This document shows positions 45,349 through 53,392 of a stretch of 64,000 nucleotides of DNA, in pieces (the first letter of the stretch is position 1; every line of letters starts with the position of its first letter). A program made the translations under genes and the position numbers. This DNA is from a virus. The notes below the pieces were generated by a model. That model was given only the letters and a program-made list of their open reading frames with translations, was not told the origin of the DNA and did no database searches. The DNA is taken from the IMG/VR virus record IMGVR_UViG_3300050821_006345, positions 1 through 64,000 of that record; one strand, given 5' to 3'.

Positions 45349-47274
45349 ATGAAGTTCACCAAGAATTTTGCCAGCACAAACATTTTCGGCCACAAACCGA
45401 ACGGAGCCATCACGTTCCTCAATGCCAAAGGCCAGATGGTCGGCAAGCATCCTCCGACCGTCAATCCACCAGCACCCAATAGCGAGGACGTCGGCCCGCT
45501 GGTTCCGACCCTGCCGGTTGTTGACTGGACGTTCGCTTCAAACTACAAATGCTATCCGATTGACACGAAACCAGTTGATGGCGGAGTTGTGGTTCGCGTC
45601 GGTGGTTCAGTGGACGCCTGCCGTGGTCTGGTGTTCAAAGACAATCCTTCTGCGATTAACTACGGAAAGCAAATCTGCGACTACTGGGAGACGGGAACGC
45701 TGCCTCCTGCACCAGATGGAGTTGTTTCTGACGATGAAACGATTCGGAACTCAAGAACCGCGTTGTTAAATGCCGGAACATCTGCTGGCGTTCTTAAAAG
45801 CTGGATTGTCCGCCGAATCGGAAGCGGTGAAAAAGTGAACAGCTTTCAGGCCAGAAACGCAGCACACGCCAAAGAAAAATACGAGGCGTTCCACGGCAAA
45901 CCACTTCCGAAAGATTTAGAGGTCGTGCCACATTCAGAAGTCGTGGCCGAAAAGAACGATTACAAAGACTGGAAGACTGGATACGGTCTGCACAATTCAG
46001 AACAAGTTCTGAACGCCGGAACCAAGGAAGGCTTCAAGAAGGCACTCGACACCAGATCGGCTACAGGAGCCAAGAACGCCGCCTCCTCTGCCGTCCACTT
46101 CAAGAACGAGGCCAAGCGTCATTCATCGGGTCTGTTCGTCAAGGGCAAGAAGCCAGATTTGGAAAAGGCATCGAAAGCGGCGAACCTCGCAACCGGAGCC
46201 GCAGTAGTGGCTGATGCTTCTGCCCGCGAAGCTGACACTGCTCCTGCCTACGACCAAGCCATCATCGCCCACCAAGCGGCAGCCGACGCACACAAAGCCG
46301 CGCGGGGAGGCGTGAAGGGCGACCATCAATCACCGTCGAGAACCAAAGAGTCGGCGCACCTGAGGTCCATTGAAGACCTCAAGGGATTGAAGCAGACGAT
46401 TTCAAACTCGGCCATCTTAAACGCTGGAACAAGTGCTGGCGTTTATGAGGCATGGCAGACTCGTCGCGGAAATGTTTCACAAATCATCAAGGCCAGAGAC
46501 GACGCATCAAAGATGGAGGCATCGCCACAGCGGTTTCCGGCATATAATCGCTCGGTTGATGCGTGGAAGGCGACACAAAAGGCCGAGCAAACAGGAACGG
46601 CGGAAGACCACGGTGCGGCGGCACAAGCACACCACGAGGCTGCCCGACAGTTTGACGGGAGAAACAAATCACACGATGAGGCGTCTCTTGCTCACGAGGC
46701 CAAATTGAAAGAACTGAAGCAGGCCATCACCAACTCACGCATTTTGAACGGCGGGCCGGGCAGTGGCAGAAAACCGGGAGGCAGCCGTTGGTTTGACAAT
46801 CGTCATGGTAGTGGGCCAAATCCAAATCTTTTTGAGGTGAAGGACGGAGAGCAGAAAGGTGGTCGCGTTGAATACGGTGGGCCGAAAGATTATCACCACG
46901 ACCCCAACCACAGCGGCCAAGGCCGTCCAGTGCCACTAAAGTTTCTGGAAGATGGAGCGGCCAACGAGGGCCATCTACGCGAATTAAACCTTGGCCACGG
47001 GCCGACTCCAGAAGGCCTGTTGCGGCACATCAAGGAGAGTGACGACGCGATGTACTCATCGAAGACACCGGAGCAGTTCGCAGCACACAAGGCATCGCGC
47101 GATGCGTTTGAAGCGACGGATAAGCATGGTGTGTCGGAAGCCTCCCATGCGGCGCACGACTATGCTGCTTCGCTTCATGAAGCTCGCGGCAACCACGACC
47201 AAGCATCGGTTCATCGTGATTTCGCCAAGCTCCACATCCCCTATAACGTGGACAAATACGGTCGCCGAATCTAA
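45349..47274 (+). CDS. Head-region structural protein with internal repeats
   Basis: 641 residues. Repeated LNAGTSAGVLKSW / LNAGTKEGFKKAL / LNAGTSAGVYEAW segments and one NGGPGSGRKPGG divide it into modules. The same NGGPGSGR occurs in 49149. Later modules are Ala/His-rich helices (DHGAAAQAHHEAARQFDGRN; HAAHDYAASLHEARGNHDQA) of a type common in phage capsid-assembly proteins. These repeats may be processing sites or linkers. First gene of the head block; no portal or protease domain recognised. Confidence 0.65.
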   Translation: MKFTKNFASTNIFGHKPNGAITFLNAKGQMVGKHPPTVNPPAPNSEDVGPLVPTLPVVDWTFASNYKCYPIDTKPVDGGVVVRVGGSVDACRGLVFKDNPSAINYGKQICDYWETGTLPPAPDGVVSDDETIRNSRTALLNAGTSAGVLKSWIVRRIGSGEKVNSFQARNAAHAKEKYEAFHGKPLPKDLEVVPHSEVVAEKNDYKDWKTGYGLHNSEQVLNAGTKEGFKKALDTRSATGAKNAASSAVHFKNEAKRHSSGLFVKGKKPDLEKASKAANLATGAAVVADASAREADTAPAYDQAIIAHQAAADAHKAARGGVKGDHQSPSRTKESAHLRSIEDLKGLKQTISNSAILNAGTSAGVYEAWQTRRGNVSQIIKARDDASKMEASPQRFPAYNRSVDAWKATQKAEQTGTAEDHGAAAQAHHEAARQFDGRNKSHDEASLAHEAKLKELKQAITNSRILNGGPGSGRKPGGSRWFDNRHGSGPNPNLFEVKDGEQKGGRVEYGGPKDYHHDPNHSGQGRPVPLKFLEDGAANEGHLRELNLGHGPTPEGLLRHIKESDDAMYSSKTPEQFAAHKASRDAFEATDKHGVSEASHAAHDYAASLHEARGNHDQASVHRDFAKLHIPYNVDKYGRRI

Positions 47275-47275
47275 C

Positions 47276-49021
47276 ATGAACCTGCGGCAGATATTCAACG
47301 CGGATGCTCCAGACGTTGTTCCAGAAACCAAAGACGCCAAGCACGAGCTTTCGCTTTTAGATAAAGCACTCCTTGCATTCGCTGCTGCCCTTGCCATTGA
47401 CCTTGCCTTCATTCGTGACCGCGTAGATTCGGCCAAAACATCGGAAGATTATCAGAAGATTCACGAGGAGCTTCCGAATCTGCTTGAAGAAGCGTTAAAG
47501 AAGAAAGCGGCGCAGAAAGCATTGGCTGATTCAATGGCGACCTTCTACCACAACGGCATGGTCGATGTGAATGACAAGCTGGAAGAAGCAGACCAAGCGG
47601 ACGCCGAGTTGATGGACGAGGTTCAGTCAGCTGGTAAAGTTCCGGGACGCATCTTATCCGAAGAGCTTCTAACCGACCACTCGCTAGTTAAGCAGGACAT
47701 CAACGACATTTTGGACCGCGCAAACTGGGCGGCGGCGGCAACCAAGGCATCCATTGTCGATGAATGGAAGGGAATTGATGCGGAGAATAAGCCGTCAATC
47801 GCCGCATATTTTGCGGAGGATGCTCTGGCCGAGAATCCGAACGTTTCTATTGCCTCGGACACTCAGCACAAGATGGCCGAAGGACTTGGAGAACAACGCG
47901 AGCTTAACGAAAACATAAAAGCATATCCATGTCAGGAATTTTATAGGGAAAGCCCGCGCGAAGTGTGGCGTAACTGGCCCGCCAGATTTTTGCGCGGCGG
48001 GGGAACGCTATACCCAGACGAAGATGGAAGCGCAGACTACGCAGAAGGCCGCATGATTGCTCCGGTCGGTGATTCTGTGTGGCTTCGCATCTCCCGCTTT
48101 GGCACGCCGTTCGCTCCTTTTGATTACCGAAGCGGCATGAATCTTCGCCCAATCGCACTGAGCCTTTCGTCTGAGCTTGGCGTTCTGAACGACTACAAAG
48201 AACCGCCGAAGCCAGTCACTGAATCCTTTAATCACAATGTCCAATTCTCTGCCGCCATTTCACCAGCGTTAAAAGAAGTTCTGCTTGGTTACTTGGGCGA
48301 TTCATTCTCCGATGCTTCGGGCGTCATTGCCAACTCAAAGCACAATCCAGACGTGCTGCTTAATTCAAAAGATTTACTTCCAGATGCGCTGGCCAGATGC
48401 AAGAAGTGTGGCGGAATAGCCAACCTAGCCAGAGAGCCGGAAATATCCATGGGCGCAGTTGCGTGTCCAAAGTGCAAAAGCCCGGTGACGCAGGCCGACC
48501 TAATGCAAAAAAATCCACGGACGGATTACTCAGCGTCCAAGGAAGTTTTACTCAACGGTGCGCCGATTGGAAACGATAACGCATCAAGAGACCACCATAC
48601 TGCCATGCGGTCTTGGACAATGCGCGGCATTGGAGAGAAGGCTGCATTGGTTGGAAACTGCGGAAACTATGCGGAAGCGTTACGCGAGGCAAAAGGCGGA
48701 GGACAAATCGTTCAGTTGCAGCAGACGCACCCAACAACCGAATGGCATCAAGCGTTGAAGCACAACGGGAAGTATTACGATGCGGCCACTCATTCTGGTG
48801 TGGAAGATCCGAAACAACTTGGATTCTTCAAGCACGTCAACAAATGCGAAGCAGACGTTAAGATTGCTCCAGAAAGAATTGTAAAAGAATCGGTAGCCAA
48901 CAGCCTTTCTTCCGTGTTCCTGCCGCCGGACAAATACGCACAGACCCTCAAGGAAATTGAGGTTGTGTGCAACAATCGGCCAAAAGAACCGCTCCCACCA
49001 GTCGGAGGACTGTTCAAATGA
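47276..49021 (+). CDS. MuF-like minor head protein with C-terminal papain-like domain
   Basis: 581 residues. Residues 200-300 (YPCQEFYRESPREVWRNWPA, SVWLRISRFGTPFAPFDYRS then GMNLRPI) match the conserved C-terminal part of phage Mu gpF-like minor head proteins ('FPAQEL.R...PR.W...W...GG....RM.A..D...W..ISRFGNP..PFD..SGM'). A zinc knuckle CKKCGG...CPKCK (375-401) follows. The last 120 residues carry GNCGNYAEAL (Cys462) and WHQALKHNGKYYDAATHSGV (His491, Asp502), the order of a papain-fold Cys/His/Asp triad. This resembles MuF polymorphic toxins. Confidence 0.7.
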   Translation: MNLRQIFNADAPDVVPETKDAKHELSLLDKALLAFAAALAIDLAFIRDRVDSAKTSEDYQKIHEELPNLLEEALKKKAAQKALADSMATFYHNGMVDVNDKLEEADQADAELMDEVQSAGKVPGRILSEELLTDHSLVKQDINDILDRANWAAAATKASIVDEWKGIDAENKPSIAAYFAEDALAENPNVSIASDTQHKMAEGLGEQRELNENIKAYPCQEFYRESPREVWRNWPARFLRGGGTLYPDEDGSADYAEGRMIAPVGDSVWLRISRFGTPFAPFDYRSGMNLRPIALSLSSELGVLNDYKEPPKPVTESFNHNVQFSAAISPALKEVLLGYLGDSFSDASGVIANSKHNPDVLLNSKDLLPDALARCKKCGGIANLAREPEISMGAVACPKCKSPVTQADLMQKNPRTDYSASKEVLLNGAPIGNDNASRDHHTAMRSWTMRGIGEKAALVGNCGNYAEALREAKGGGQIVQLQQTHPTTEWHQALKHNGKYYDAATHSGVEDPKQLGFFKHVNKCEADVKIAPERIVKESVANSLSSVFLPPDKYAQTLKEIEVVCNNRPKEPLPPVGGLFK

Positions 49022-49143
49022 TCCGTCTCATTCAATCTTTAATCGCAGCAGGACTTGTTTTCATCTCCGGATGCCACGGCGTTCCAGCTTACGGTAAAGT
49101 CGCAGTTGAGCAAGCGGTCAAACAAGCTACTTTGAACAAGTAA
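49018..49143 (+). CDS. Small lipoprotein (41 aa)
   Basis: MIRLIQSLIAAGLVFISGCH. Charged start, hydrophobic core and an ISGC lipobox give a predicted mature lipoprotein of about 23 residues. ATGA-coupled to the MuF-like gene. It might be an outer spanin, a superinfection-exclusion lipoprotein or an immunity partner for the MuF C-terminal domain. Confidence 0.65.
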   Translation: MIRLIQSLIAAGLVFISGCHGVPAYGKVAVEQAVKQATLNK

Positions 49144-49148
49144 ACATT

Positions 49149-49949
49149 ATGAGCAACCTGAACATTTTCAAGAACGCACTTGCCGAGCGCAAGGCCGAAC
49201 AGACGACCATCACCACGCCCAGCGGCTACCACTCGCTGCTCAACGCCATCAGGCACGAGGTGAAGATTGTTAACGGAGGGCCGGGAAGCGGTCGCAGGGA
49301 TGGATTTTCTTATCATTCAGAATATGGTTCTGGCTCTGTGCCGCATGAATCAGAATCCGATGCGTTATCATACCACCAAAAAAAATATCCAAATGCTTCA
49401 TTTGGTGACTGGGAGAACAATGGAGGCAATAGCGAGCGAAAATTGGTTTGGGAAAACAATAAAGATTCTGAAAACGATGATGGAAAAAAGGCCGTGGCTC
49501 AAATTGTAAGAAAATCGGCCAATGTTTCAAACTCCACCTACACCAACCCCGACGGCTCGTTCAAAATCGTGAACGGCAGCCAGATTGGCGCGGCGACCGC
49601 ACTTTTCATGGAAAAGGGCCACAGCGAGGAATCGGCCACAAGGATGGCAAAATCACTTCTGAACGCCGAAACCGACAACGTATGTCTGCCCGGCACTGCT
49701 AATGGCCTCGCTACGGCCTCCAGCAAGGCCGCTGATGCGTCAGAAGCAGCAGAACGCACCGGAACGGCCTCCGACCATTTTGCGGCCAAAAATGCCCACG
49801 AAGTCGCAGGAAACCATGCCGCACGGCTTGGCTGCACAGAAAAAGCTTCCCACCACGCTAAAAAGGCTTCTGAACACCAAGCCAAGGGAGTAGCGGCTTA
49901 TCCGAAGGGACAAACCGATAAGCAGAACGCTGGCTCACCGAAGGCTTGA
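49149..49949 (+). CDS. Structural protein related to 45349 (NGGPGSGR)
   Basis: 266 residues. VKIVNGGPGSGRRDGFSYHS (about 38-57) shares the NGGPGSGR element with 45349. ANVSNSTYTNPDGSFKIVNG is beta-like. The C-terminal Ala/His-rich helix (AADASEAAERTGTASDHFAA, then HAKKASEHQAKG) is the same type as in 45349. Probably a capsid-associated or scaffold protein. Its end overlaps a convergent gene. Confidence 0.6.
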   Translation: MSNLNIFKNALAERKAEQTTITTPSGYHSLLNAIRHEVKIVNGGPGSGRRDGFSYHSEYGSGSVPHESESDALSYHQKKYPNASFGDWENNGGNSERKLVWENNKDSENDDGKKAVAQIVRKSANVSNSTYTNPDGSFKIVNGSQIGAATALFMEKGHSEESATRMAKSLLNAETDNVCLPGTANGLATASSKAADASEAAERTGTASDHFAAKNAHEVAGNHAARLGCTEKASHHAKKASEHQAKGVAAYPKGQTDKQNAGSPKA

Positions 49950-50055
49950 AGCTTTCTTCGTTCCATTCGCAGGCAATCACATGTTGCAGTAGCTGACGTC
50001 CATCGGAAATGGTGATCAAACGAATCTCGGAAGATTTAACTGTTAGCTTGGCCAT
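49858..50055 (-). CDS. Small hypothetical protein (65 aa)
   Basis: MAKLTVKSSEIRLITISDGR, then QLLQHVIACEWNEESFKPSV. The N-terminal 40 residues look genuine. The last 30 are antisense to 49149, so the stop may be late through divergence. Not recognised. Confidence 0.45.
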   Translation of the reverse strand: MAKLTVKSSEIRLITISDGRQLLQHVIACEWNEESFKPSVSQRSAYRFVPSDKPLLPWLGVQKPF

Positions 50056-50058
50056 CTT

Positions 50059-50613
50059 TTAAGATAGCACAGTCTTTGGCCGATATTTGTAAAAGTGTTT
50101 CATAAACAGCTTCTCGGACTCCAGTGGTGAAAGCGGAATGATTTTGTCTGGAAGCGGTGGATACTCCTCCTGCAATCTCCAAGGATGGTCGGTCTGCGTG
50201 CAAATGTCCCGCCGCTCGGTCATCAATGCAGTATTGTCTGCTCGTTTAACTTCTGGATGGAACACAGAATTTATTCCAAACACATCGGCAATCACCAGCC
50301 ACAACTTGTCCTCTGCCGCGCAATAATCAGGCATTGAAATCTTTAGCGGACGAACCATGTCGCCAAGAGCGTATTCTGTGGCGTCGTGCATCAATCCTTG
50401 GAATGTGGCTTGAGTGCAGATCTGGCTGACGATTACAGAATGTTGAGCGACAGAATAAAACTGTCGGCAATGACCACCAAATCTACAAATATTAGATAAT
50501 GCATGGGCGATGTCCTCGATGCAGATGTCTTCCGGCTGCGGGTCGAGCGGATGAAACTTCTTGCCGGTGAACGTGAGAAACCAATCTCCGATTAACTGCT
50601 TATCTTTATTCAT
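50059..50613 (-). CDS. HD-domain nucleotide phosphohydrolase
   Basis: 184 residues. FGGHCRQFYSVAQHSVIVSQ and GLMHDATEYALGDMVRPLKI (about 46-95) give the H...HD...D pattern of YfbR-like phage HD hydrolases. TFTGKKFHPLDPQPEDICIE precedes it, the usual N-terminus. It likely hydrolyses dNMPs or related nucleotides. Leader without Shine-Dalgarno. Followed in the operon by nothing on the 3' side except 49858. Confidence 0.85.
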   Translation of the reverse strand: MNKDKQLIGDWFLTFTGKKFHPLDPQPEDICIEDIAHALSNICRFGGHCRQFYSVAQHSVIVSQICTQATFQGLMHDATEYALGDMVRPLKISMPDYCAAEDKLWLVIADVFGINSVFHPEVKRADNTALMTERRDICTQTDHPWRLQEEYPPLPDKIIPLSPLESEKLFMKHFYKYRPKTVLS

Positions 50614-50618
50614 ATTCG

Positions 50619-50897
50619 TTATTCTGGCCGTTGATGGTCTTCAGCAAAAAGCAAATAGGCCCGCGCATCCAAAAAATTGTCGCCGTGAAATACTCTGGCC
50701 GACCGCTGCGTCTTGAAATCCACCATCATAAGCTCAACCATCCAGCTTGGTAGCGGATGGTCAAGCCGGATGCCGTAATGCTGCTGAATCAATCCAGTCC
50801 ACGCAAGGCCAATGTTCTCGTGCGAGAGTTTTGGGTCGCCGTAAATCTTGCCGCGTTCTTTGATTGTGTCTGAAACGACATCGTTATTTTTTGGCAT
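50619..50897 (-). CDS. DUF6378-like phage protein
   Basis: 92 residues: ERGKIYGDPKLSHENIGLAW then TGLIQQHYGIRLDHPLPSWM, WMVELMMVDFKTQRSARVFH. This matches a very widespread phage family (I believe DUF6378) of unknown function, possibly a nucleotide pyrophosphohydrolase-like all-helical protein. Confidence 0.8.
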   Translation of the reverse strand: MPKNNDVVSDTIKERGKIYGDPKLSHENIGLAWTGLIQQHYGIRLDHPLPSWMVELMMVDFKTQRSARVFHGDNFLDARAYLLFAEDHQRPE

Positions 50898-51114
50898 ATT
50901 TTTTATTCACACGATAGGCTGGCACGGTGTAGTTGCCAACCTTTTTCAACACCCTTTCCAACTCGCCGGACTCGACCTTGATTTTAACCAGCTCCCGCAC
51001 ATAACTTCCGCCGCGTCCTGTGGCCTTGGCTATTTCCGCGACGGTCTCGGCGGTCTGGTCGGTTTCTACGCGGCCAATAAGCTCGCTGGCCATCATGGAA
51101 GTCCAGTGCTTCAT
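50884..51114 (-). CDS. Small winged-helix protein
   Basis: 76 residues. AETVAEIAKATGRGGSYVRE followed by LVKIKVESGELERVLKKVGN is a MarR/ArsR-like wHTH. Overlaps both neighbours (51111 by 4 bp, 50897 by 14 bp). Possibly a transcription regulator. Confidence 0.65.
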   Translation of the reverse strand: MKHWTSMMASELIGRVETDQTAETVAEIAKATGRGGSYVRELVKIKVESGELERVLKKVGNYTVPAYRVNKKYAKK

Positions 51115-51857
51115 TTATATTCAACAATGTCGGATGGTAAAATCCAGTTTCCGTCGATGGATTCCGCCTGCCATGTGTGGTATCGGCCTGTCCGCATATT
51201 AACCACTCCGTAGGCAAAGCCATTTGCCTGCCGCAGCGTGTTGGGATTGCGTTCGTTATACTGCATATCAAGTTGACAGAGCGCGCCAATGTTTCTGGCA
51301 ACGCGTCGGTCAAGCCCTCCAATTGAATGCTCATCAATGACGTGTGTGTGGCCGAACAATGCCGAACCATAGATTAAAGCAGTCTGACGAGCTGCGAATA
51401 CACCACAGTGGAATCCATGCAAAACCTTGAGCGATCCAATCCTCATTACGCCATCGCGCTTGTGGTATGGATACATTTTGCACTTCATATCTCGCGCAAT
51501 TTTTTCAACCTCAATCACGCCAAGTTGGGCATAATCTGATAATGCGCCCCGGTCGCTTTCTGCTGTCTCCCAAAGCCTAGAGTCGTGATTTCCAATTAAA
51601 AAGTGATGAGGCTTGAATTTGTTCATCCAGACAACGCCAGCATCGTAGTCTTTCCTCATTGATTCGCGCCGCTCTTCCTCGCTTGCACCCTTTCTTAAAC
51701 ACCTGAAGTCCCAAAGGTCTCCGGCGAAAACCCTGATGTCTGGCGCAAAATCGTCAACGAACTTAAAGAATACATTGTTAGACGCGATGTCCTGCATATC
51801 ACCGTGGACGTCGGAACCAACTATAAACTTGACCCACCGTCTGGTTATGTTAGGCAT
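51111..51857 (-). CDS. Calcineurin-like metallophosphoesterase
   Basis: 248 residues. GSDVHGDMQD (14-23), FAGDLWDFRC, LIGNHDSRLW, VLHGFHCG and LFGHTHVIDE are the five metal-binding blocks. Phage members often act as phosphodiesterases; the substrate is unknown. Unlike 43892 it has the 'DLWD' form. Head of the 51857-50059 operon. Confidence 0.85.
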   Translation of the reverse strand: MPNITRRWVKFIVGSDVHGDMQDIASNNVFFKFVDDFAPDIRVFAGDLWDFRCLRKGASEEERRESMRKDYDAGVVWMNKFKPHHFLIGNHDSRLWETAESDRGALSDYAQLGVIEVEKIARDMKCKMYPYHKRDGVMRIGSLKVLHGFHCGVFAARQTALIYGSALFGHTHVIDEHSIGGLDRRVARNIGALCQLDMQYNERNPNTLRQANGFAYGVVNMRTGRYHTWQAESIDGNWILPSDIVEYK

Positions 51858-51865
51858 GATTATAT

Positions 51866-51952
51866 CTATGTGAACAACCTTCGAACAACTTTTAGATTAT
51901 TGACTTGATTCATTGCGAATGCAAGCGTTATTTGAAATCCGACGAGCGTCAT
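51866..51952 (-). CDS. Possible membrane micropeptide (28 aa)
   Basis: MTLVGFQITLAFAMNQVNNL, then KVVRRLFT. Hydrophobic N-terminus and basic end. Lies in the 125-bp gap between 51857 and 51983 and may be spurious. Confidence 0.3.
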   Translation of the reverse strand: MTLVGFQITLAFAMNQVNNLKVVRRLFT

Positions 51953-51982
51953 AGCCAAAAGTAAATTATCATCGTCGACATA

Positions 51983-53113
51983 CTACTGCGGATAAACCCA
52001 ATATACACCATTGCTGTTCCAGATTTTATATTCCGCCGCGCCATTGCTGTTCGCGAAGTTCGCAAAGCAACCCAACGCGAGATTGTTCGTGGCGTTGTAA
52101 AAGGCCAGCGGCCACGAATTCGACAGGCTCACGAAACTGCCCAGCGCACCAACCGTGGCCGTCAGATTTGAAAGGCCAGCCGTGTTTGCATCCATTTGAG
52201 CCGAATGCAGATTGCCTTCCACCTTCAAATCTCGAACCGTGAAATCGTGGCCGTGAAACGGATACGGCACGCCGATGTCTTTTTGATGTTTCACGTTGTA
52301 AATTGCCAGCGATTGCAGGCCGCCCGGAGGATGGTTCGTGGCCACCGTCACCAGCGCGACGTAAAGCTGGTTTGTCGTTTGCGTGTTTCCAATCTGCCAA
52401 AAGTTCGTGCCGTCACCGGACACATAAAGCACGCTGGGCGAATAAACATTCGTCATCGCCAGTGAAAAGGCCGTGATGTTCGTCACCGAGCCGAGCAGTG
52501 TCAGGCCGGGTTGCGAGAAGCCGGAATAAAATGCGTTTGAATTGAGGTTCACCGTGAGCGGATCGCCAAAGATTCCGTTCGTCGGGTTTCCATAAATCGC
52601 CAGATACCCGCTCACCGCGTTCGTATAACCATTGGTCAAAATCGTCAACGTCGTCGGGTCGGCATTCGTGGCGATGACGGATGAACTCCACAGCACGGAC
52701 ACCGTTGTATAGTTCGTGATGCTCACCAGCGAATTGCTCCAAATCCCCTGCACCGTGCCGAGATAGTTTGAGTCCGTTCCCCACACGTTCGTGAACAACG
52801 ATGTCACCAGCGGATTCAACACCGGCACGTTGTTGGAAATCCATGCGGCATGATTTGTGATTTCAGATTGCAGAAAGGCGTTGTTGGCATTCTGCTTGAT
52901 GCGCACGGTCGCCAATGAATCGCCCACCGAGATTCCGTTGGTATCAACGGCTGTGTATGGCGCATTGGTGGCCGCGCCAGCAATCCAGATATACGCCCCC
53001 GACTGGCTCTGCGAATAATTCGTGAACGTCGTCGTCGTGTCGAGGTTGGTGATTTGCGCGGACGCGGCACAGCAGAGCAGCGTGGCGATCAATGAGCTGA
53101 TTTTTGTTTTCAT
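51983..53113 (-). CDS. Secreted Asn/Thr-rich protein, tail-fibre-like
   Basis: 376 residues with a signal-peptide-like start (MKTKISSLIATLLCCAASAQ). The rest is very rich in Asn, Thr, Ser and Tyr with many 'TN' pairs (TNAPYTAVDTNGISVGDSLA; GDGTNFWQIGNTQTTNQLYV). HDFTVRDLKVEGNLHSAQMD resembles the stalk before a fibre tip. It ends the tail block, where fibres are expected, but a signal peptide is odd for a virion protein. Composition recalls Verrucomicrobiota secreted proteins, so it may be captured from the host. Confidence 0.65.
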   Translation of the reverse strand: MKTKISSLIATLLCCAASAQITNLDTTTTFTNYSQSQSGAYIWIAGAATNAPYTAVDTNGISVGDSLATVRIKQNANNAFLQSEITNHAAWISNNVPVLNPLVTSLFTNVWGTDSNYLGTVQGIWSNSLVSITNYTTVSVLWSSSVIATNADPTTLTILTNGYTNAVSGYLAIYGNPTNGIFGDPLTVNLNSNAFYSGFSQPGLTLLGSVTNITAFSLAMTNVYSPSVLYVSGDGTNFWQIGNTQTTNQLYVALVTVATNHPPGGLQSLAIYNVKHQKDIGVPYPFHGHDFTVRDLKVEGNLHSAQMDANTAGLSNLTATVGALGSFVSLSNSWPLAFYNATNNLALGCFANFANSNGAAEYKIWNSNGVYWVYPQ

Positions 53114-53388
53114 AATTTAGGCCATTTGTTTTCAGGGCAATCTTCCGTCGTCAAAAAAGCCTTGTGCAGCATCAATCCATCCATCCAGCAGTTGCACTTG
53201 TTGCAAAAGCGCGCCGTGCCGTCTTTTGACACGGACATGAATTCACACTTCATGCAGACCGCCATCCGCGCCGCGATCTGTTCCGGCGTGCAGCGCGTTT
53301 CCTGTCCCGCCAGTTTCGCGCCAGCGTAACGCACGACGGCTCCGCTGCCATTGACGGCTTGCTTGATGATTTGTCCACAGCACGGCAT
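53110..53388 (-). CDS. Cys-rich tail-region protein (92 aa)
   Basis: MPCCGQIIKQAVNGSGAVVR. CMKCEFMSVSKDGTARFCNK followed by CNCWMDG gives four or more zinc or Fe-S-type Cys, as in a small phage tail protein family ('C..C......C..CGC......T....CP..KW'). Internal ATG at 53388 chosen over a frame that overlaps the upstream gene. ATGA overlap with 51983. Confidence 0.65.
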   Translation of the reverse strand: MPCCGQIIKQAVNGSGAVVRYAGAKLAGQETRCTPEQIAARMAVCMKCEFMSVSKDGTARFCNKCNCWMDGLMLHKAFLTTEDCPENKWPKL

Positions 53389-53392
53389 AAAA

